Shown piece after piece: positions 44,601 through 47,510 of a stretch of 47,510 bases of DNA. A program made the translations under genes and the position numbers. Positions within the stretch are counted from its first letter, which is position 1; the number at the start of each line of letters is the position of its first letter. The stretch is from Sediminibacterium sp. (lineage in GTDB: Bacteria > Bacteroidota > Bacteroidia > B-17B0 > Aurantibacillaceae), in contig JASGCO010000033.1 of NCBI GenBank assembly GCA_030054095.1, positions 1 to 47,510 on the forward strand, written 5' to 3'. The notes under the pieces were generated by a model. That model saw nothing but the letters and a program-made list of their open reading frames with translations, was not told the origin of the DNA and searched no databases.

Positions 44601-44703
44601 GTGTTAATAAGGTCATTAGCAGAACATACGCCAGTTTTTTGTGAGTCAATAAAGTGAAATAGATGAAAGTAGTGGCGGTTAGAATCTTATACCAGTTATT
44701 CAT
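41677..44703 (-). CDS. Beta-propeller sensor histidine kinase (LytS/YehU type)
   Basis: This 1008-residue protein starts with a hydrophobic export segment (MTLLTLRFHAQE, residue 30 onward, could be the true start). About 700 residues of two-component regulator propeller repeats follow (IWLSTSKGLYRVNG, GLWVGTLHGGL, IWCATSEGIYCL), then a Y_Y_Y-type beta-sandwich. A membrane helix is near 775-795. The kinase core is of the His_kinase (PF06580) type, with the histidine in QMNPHFIFNSINSIQNYI, an N-box AIWHGI and a G-box QDNGVGRK. The propeller should sense ligands in the periplasm. It resembles the sensors that control glycan loci but lacks the fused regulator of hybrid systems. Target genes are not evident nearby. 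Confidence 0.92.
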   Translation of the reverse strand: MNNWYKILTATTFIYFTLLTHKKLAYVLLMTLLTLRFHAQELRFENVTAKIGIPSLFCIDMLQDTKGYIWLSTSKGLYRVNGNSATAFNGPNGVPDNVTSMSESADSIVWLATSTKKIYTLKKDTFTEAPFSKQLQNRLENTETIYSLQFNTNNDLYINSTLHTFVVNTKTNKTLQIPFSEPKSLMSYNCNPKYIIPVNGRVFSEKASALEKIADTLPLTFHTPDGVKTIKINYPASGNIYDYYVNAAIQNDYTILELGNKLVIIKDYRIIQTYQFDNRILKIHVDRTNGLWVGTLHGGLIHYSDFLNPKTKKQYLSGASVQDILIDYENNIWIATLNNGIYRSSSLWLESYTTIKGLNKSVSFQKGIDSALHILSFDNCLFKIDSIISSPVCFNINPSQEHFKLIRKYKNDYLLFSNGGIYITDKHFKTIQKTSSNPIYNWLGVVDLDPGDTLPLQGVSVSYLINAYAGKTENMVSLPSTITAYCKLDSRNVLIGTEAGLYKVNSATRKVERIAGIMNAVNVLFKSKNGTFIIGTVKEGLYTFDNKTLTRIDKIAGLPLLEYNGLDEDSQGRIWCATSEGIYCLMELPHTSSFLKLDETIGLPDKSILNVCIYKENVYFSVKNGLYRFAIHNALLFTEPKFFITAFKTTKQTYSDFSKRITLPSSENTVTLSFENLTFEAIHSPRLIYELSGKINRTDSLNSSVLVLNNLPPGDYLLTVFAANAKLQKSKACIKIQFSVEPPFYLKTWFIAGIAITVLVLLVLINRLYITRIKKREEENNRINKLINASKLTAIQAQMNPHFIFNSINSIQNYILQKKEKDAYTYLAKFSKLIRMVLHHSDKTQIALYEEIDLMRTYIEIEQLRFDNSFDYEINVDDSVNEQEIFIPPMLIQPYIENAIWHGIMHLDKQRKGLLAVSFIVENQLLKISIQDNGVGRKESLSYKKDTEHKPVAMSLSQKRLEIMADVFKQKNIAIHITDLVDTDNNAAGTRIELYLPLTLQGKEYDYD

Positions 44704-45263
44704 TGTTAAGTAGTTCTGCTATAATCAGACATTTTATTGTTCTTTTTGCAATACCGGATGTAGATACGGTATTGTGGTAATTACACCACCCTGCTTAAAA
44801 GTTAACTGCGGATACTCATACTTTATCTGATAAAACATGCAATGTTGATCTATCGTTTATTTTTATTGCTGGAATTGACCGCGCCCGCCTTAATGTTATG
44901 GCACCGTAAACAATATACCTGAATGCTAATGTATAAAATATGTTTGAATGGAAAGATGTCTGTTTTAACTAGTAAATGTAATGTTACAAAAACGTTACAA
45001 ACGGTTTAACAGCAAGAAAAAAGGGGATTTATATTGTGGTGGTTAGATAGGTTACGTAAATTATTTTTTGTTCTATCAGGTGGTGTAATCTGGAATTGTT
45101 CAGGAGATGGTCATTTTACGGTAAAGAATGAGGAGCGGAACATTAAAACCGTTAAATGGACCGATGCCAGTAGAAAAAAATGCCTTCTGGCGAGAGAAGA
45201 CACTCAGGCATGGAATATGAATAGGTTTCGGCAGGTTCAATTTAGCGTATGGTAAAACGGTTC
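44704..45263. other. Intergenic stretch without supported gene
   Basis: About 560 nt upstream of the sensor kinase contain no supported gene. A 73-codon + strand frame at 45034-45255 has no recognisable features. On the minus strand, ATGCCT (45211-45206) pairs with AGGCAT (45185-45180) and is followed by a T-run, a possible terminator for the degraded segment at 45264-45526. Confidence 0.45.
45174..45211 (-). terminator. Possible terminator downstream of degraded gene
   Basis: On the minus strand a 6-bp stem ATGCCT/AGGCAT (45211-45206 and 45185-45180) with a long loop is followed by seven T residues. It lies 53 nt after the stop of the degraded coding segment at 45264-45526, which supports the idea that a gene once ended there. 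Confidence 0.4.
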
Positions 45264-45526
45264 TTATTGCGCCACAGAAAAACGGATCGTACCGCTCTCT
45301 TCAGGTAGCTTCTCCTCAATTGCCGGCAGATAGTATTGATCGTCATACAGATCAATTGCTTTTACAACCTAACATTATGTCCTTTTTTTCTAACCCCAGC
45401 AATATCTGAAAGGTTTTTTAGTTTAAGGAAAAGTGTTTTGTTGAGCCTGGCATCATTATTAAAGCGGTGAGAAAGCAGCATGAATTCATGGAACACTTTC
45501 GGTGTGAAACGTCTTGTAAAGGATTT
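45264..45526 (-). pseudogene. Degraded coding segment with frameshift
   Basis: Two minus-strand segments read like protein but are in different frames. The first (45526-45365, 54 codons) contains TPKVFHEFMLLSHRFNNDAR and DIAGVRKKGHN. The second (45368-45267, 34 codons) contains KAIDLYDDQYYLPAIEEKL and ends SGTIRFSVAQ at stop 45264-45266. A single frameshift near 45370 would join them smoothly. The upstream part is interrupted by a stop at 45527-45529. I do not recognise the family. It could be spurious, but the composition and the terminator that follows favour a remnant. Confidence 0.4.
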
Positions 45527-45543
45527 TTAGGTTCCGGAAACAA

Positions 45544-45579
45544 ACCATCGCTAATTCGCGTGAGTGGATTAGCGATGGT
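45544..45579 (-). terminator. Terminator of the nitrilase-like gene
   Basis: A perfect 12-bp stem, ACCATCGCTAAT (45544-45555) with ATTAGCGATGGT (45568-45579), lies 26 nt after the stop of the minus-strand gene and is followed by TTTGTTT on that strand. Confidence 0.7.
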
Positions 45580-45605
45580 GTATTGGGGGGTAGAATGCAG
45601 TTGTA

Positions 45606-46964
45606 TTAGGTTGTTGGATATAAGGCGTATCCGTTTTCTAAGCCATAAATGTGTACTTGTCCATAGCCTCCGGCAAAATACTGATCGAAATCGCTTCCCA
45701 ATGGTGTTGAACTTACCGGAACACACACAATATCATTCGTACTCATGGTTTTAAAAGTGGCGTTGGTTGAGCCACTTCGCGCCGGATCGTTACCTGTTGC
45801 GGGTTGTATAACGGAGGCCAGTTGCGTATGGGCGGCATAGCTGCTGTTAACGTAATAGTTGGTGTACGCGCAGTTAACGCCTGATTGCTGATTGGCTTGC
45901 GGTGTGGTGGTGTTATCCAGATTGTATTGCCCGTCGCAGTTAAACACAAAACCATTGCTATCGGCGGCAACACTCTCTGCCACAATTTGCATACCGCACG
46001 ATGGCACCAGTTGCACGTGAATGGCATCAACGCCAGGATTGCTCCAGGGTTCATTGGTTATGTTTCTGCGGAGTCTCACATCACTGTGATCCAGACAAAT
46101 CTCAATACCAAAGTCCACGTACTGAGGAAAATTATCCGATCCGTAGTGTTGCCTGAATACGGCATATTTATCGTCGTTGCTGCGTTTGAGGTCGCCTCCC
46201 GACAGATCAATTACCGGATAGGCGGTCATTTGCTCTGTAATCACTTGTTTAGGTGGAGTGCTTGTTTCATACAGTAAAAAGTCTTCATTAGAAACAAAAT
46301 ACTTTTCGGTAGTCATGCCTGATCCTTCAAACGTTCTGTTGTTGGCAGGAGAACTCAAGGCCAGATTACTCACCACCATGGCCCTGTTCCGTACTTCGAG
46401 GTTGGGATAGGAGTGGCAGTTTTTAATAAAATTGACGAGCATATCAAATACCACATCCTGCAACGGACCATAAGCTTGTTGCCAGTTTTCTGACAAGTTG
46501 CGCACTACGCTGTTACGAACGGTGGCGTAATTGGAATCATACACGTTTTGAATATTGTCCACTTTGGCGGTAATGGCGCTGCCAAAAATAAAAGTCCAGT
46601 TCGGGTATTCAGAGGCCGGGAATGTGTTTTGTAATTGTTCCAGAATGAGGGTGGCCGGGTCGGCCTCGGCAGGCGTGTGCAGGTAAGGGCCCTGGGTGCC
46701 GTGAAAGTAAAACTCAGGAGCAACAAACACATTGATAATACTTTGGGGATCTTCGCCTTGTGGCAGCATGTTTTTTGCCAGATCAACCGCGTTTTTCAGA
46801 ACGGAAATCCGGCTGGTAATATCAGTTAAAAAATCGTCGTTTCCTAAATAGACTCCGGCCACAGCCCCCGGGCCGTTTGGGTTTCCGATGGGGACAAGAT
46901 TACCAGGAGTAGTTGGGATAGCGTATCCGATAAACCGGATTTTAGAATAGTTAGTGGTGCTCAT
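45606..46964 (-). CDS. Divergent nitrilase-superfamily (CN hydrolase-like) protein
   Basis: This 452-residue protein has no signal peptide. Its layout matches the carbon-nitrogen hydrolase fold. VFVAPEFYF places Glu84 as the catalytic acid. YPNWTFIFGSAI (120-131) matches the usual strand before the insert. NRAMVVSN (193-200) matches the core strand. TEKYFVSNEDF places Lys221, and DFGIEICLDH places Cys290 as the nucleophile. The Glu-Lys-Cys triad is therefore plausible. It is longer than simple amidases (about 270-330), with insertions around 135-190 and a long C-terminal part. It could cleave an amide or nitrile, or make N-acyl bonds. It stands alone between degraded segments. Assignment rests on motif order only. 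Confidence 0.55.
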   Translation of the reverse strand: MSTTNYSKIRFIGYAIPTTPGNLVPIGNPNGPGAVAGVYLGNDDFLTDITSRISVLKNAVDLAKNMLPQGEDPQSIINVFVAPEFYFHGTQGPYLHTPAEADPATLILEQLQNTFPASEYPNWTFIFGSAITAKVDNIQNVYDSNYATVRNSVVRNLSENWQQAYGPLQDVVFDMLVNFIKNCHSYPNLEVRNRAMVVSNLALSSPANNRTFEGSGMTTEKYFVSNEDFLLYETSTPPKQVITEQMTAYPVIDLSGGDLKRSNDDKYAVFRQHYGSDNFPQYVDFGIEICLDHSDVRLRRNITNEPWSNPGVDAIHVQLVPSCGMQIVAESVAADSNGFVFNCDGQYNLDNTTTPQANQQSGVNCAYTNYYVNSSYAAHTQLASVIQPATGNDPARSGSTNATFKTMSTNDIVCVPVSSTPLGSDFDQYFAGGYGQVHIYGLENGYALYPTT

Positions 46965-47393
46965 ACATTGTTTTTTTATGGTGGGTTAATATTTCATGTT
47001 AGTGGCCAAACGTTTTTTCAATTTCTTGTAATGTTTCAATATTTACCTGCCATTTCTTAGCTTCAGACGGGAGACAGAGTGCGTATCATATCAGCTTCCT
47101 GCTCTTATCCGAAATGATACAGTTGTATTGTTTCTTACGCTCATTTGGCTGGGGACTTAATGGTATTATTGCCCAAACCTAACCCATTCCGCTTTTTTAA
47201 ACAACGGTATTTATACCTGTTTTTGTGAGGCAAATCAAAATATGAGGGTGAACCGCTGATAGAAGTTTAAGTTCAGGTGCAGGAGTTAAGGGATGTTTGA
47301 TGGTACTGATGGTTGCAAACGAAAAGGAGTAGGGGGATGGCATTATGGAAAACGAACATTCGGATGTCAGAATCAGCTGGTAATTGCCGCACG
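46965..47393. other. Gene-poor stretch with degraded coding fragments
   Basis: No intact gene is visible from the start of the nitrilase-like gene to the hairpin at 47394. Short minus-strand fragments with protein-like sequence are listed separately. The rest, 47240-47393, shows nothing I can assign. Confidence 0.5.
46999..47236 (-). pseudogene. Broken coding remnant upstream of nitrilase-like gene
   Basis: Protein-like fragments lie in different minus-strand frames. DLPHKNRYKYRC then NGLGLGNN occupies 47236-47141 and ends at a stop. EQEADMIRTL follows in another frame. LPSEAKKWQVNIETLQEIEK ends FGH at stop 46999-47001. The first fragment is a diverged copy of the segment at the left edge of the window (HKN, C, NGLGL). 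The interruptions suggest a decayed gene of the same family. The product is unknown. Confidence 0.4.
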
Positions 47394-47460
47394 GATTGCA
47401 AATCCGCGCTAGCGAGTAACTGTTAGCGTAATTACTGACGGTTAGCGCGGATTTGTAATC
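47394..47460. repeat. Large 20-bp hairpin near right edge
   Basis: GATTGCAAATCCGCGCTAGC (47394-47413) pairs along its full length with 47441-47460, using only two G-U wobbles. The 27-nt interior contains a further stem AGTAA (47415-47419) with TTACT (47432-47436). There is no T-tract. Arms built on GCAAATCCGCGCTA are, as far as I recall, a recurrent intergenic motif in Bacteroidota, so this is probably a dispersed repeat. Confidence 0.7.
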
Positions 47461-47510
47461 ATTAGTGTTCGAGACATCAGGTATCGTTGAATAAGTGGCT
47501 CATTTTAGAG

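Noticed and set aside
45034..45255. 73-codon + strand frame beginning MWWLDRLRK
   Set aside because: No recognisable domain, and it overlaps a terminator-like structure on the other strand; not supported.
45418..45726. 102-codon minus-strand frame overlapping the nitrilase-like gene end
   Set aside because: It crosses the terminator hairpin and the end of a better-supported gene; at most a few codons belong to the decayed remnant.

Overview
The window comes from a Bacteroidota (Bacteroidetes) chromosome, probably a free-living or environmental member. Four kinds of evidence support this. Promoters match the group's -33 TTG / -7 TANNTTTG consensus (for example before rpsL, rpsH and queA). Most ribosomal genes have A-rich leaders without Shine-Dalgarno sites. 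One protein carries a type IX secretion (T9SS) C-terminal sorting domain. Ribosomal proteins L36, S14 and S4 are of the zinc-free type. No species can be named from the sequence alone.

Region 1 (1-1457) has no intact gene and is crowded with repeats. It holds a partial minus-strand coding segment at the left edge, a GC-rich structured element (163-304; a second copy lies at 34409-34547), a pair of direct repeats flanking a long imperfect hairpin, and an AT-rich CATATAAG-type repeat block whose halves are inverted. Region 2 (1458-18968) is one long translation/transcription super-operon: rpsL-rpsG-fusA, then S10, spc and alpha clusters through secY, infA, rpmJ, rpoA and rplQ, 32 genes on the + strand. 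It has internal promoters before rpsH and rpsM, hairpins in the rpsS, rpsH and rpsD leaders, and a strong terminator after rplQ. tuf is not between fusA and rpsJ.

Region 3 (19278-32587) is accessory. It contains a DUF3857/transglutaminase/DUF2569 membrane protein; a two-gene glycoside hydrolase unit (GH2 beta-mannosidase-like and GH30) next to an AraC regulator; a T9SS-secreted bacterial lectin; and two tandem membrane GAF sensors, one with a PAS domain, that lack any visible catalytic output domain. Region 4 (32963-34547) is queA behind a 170-nt leader with mutually exclusive stems, then a terminator, a perfect 15-bp hairpin and the second copy of the GC-rich element.

Region 5 (34623-44703) is mostly on the minus strand: an Imm35/YrhB-like protein, a secreted alpha/beta hydrolase, a YwqK-like exported protein, a class B1 metallo-beta-lactamase with all zinc ligands, a CPBP membrane protease, and an NAD(P)-binding reductase divergent from an HxlR regulator with operator-like repeats between them. 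A LytTR response regulator overlaps a periplasmic-propeller histidine kinase. Region 6 (44704-47510) is sparse. It holds one divergent nitrilase-superfamily protein with a plausible Glu-Lys-Cys triad, flanked on both sides by degraded coding remnants, and a large hairpin near the right edge.

The most promising unexplained signals are the queA leader, the dispersed GC-rich element, the phased operator repeats at the HxlR locus, the B1 beta-lactamase and the nitrilase-like protein.
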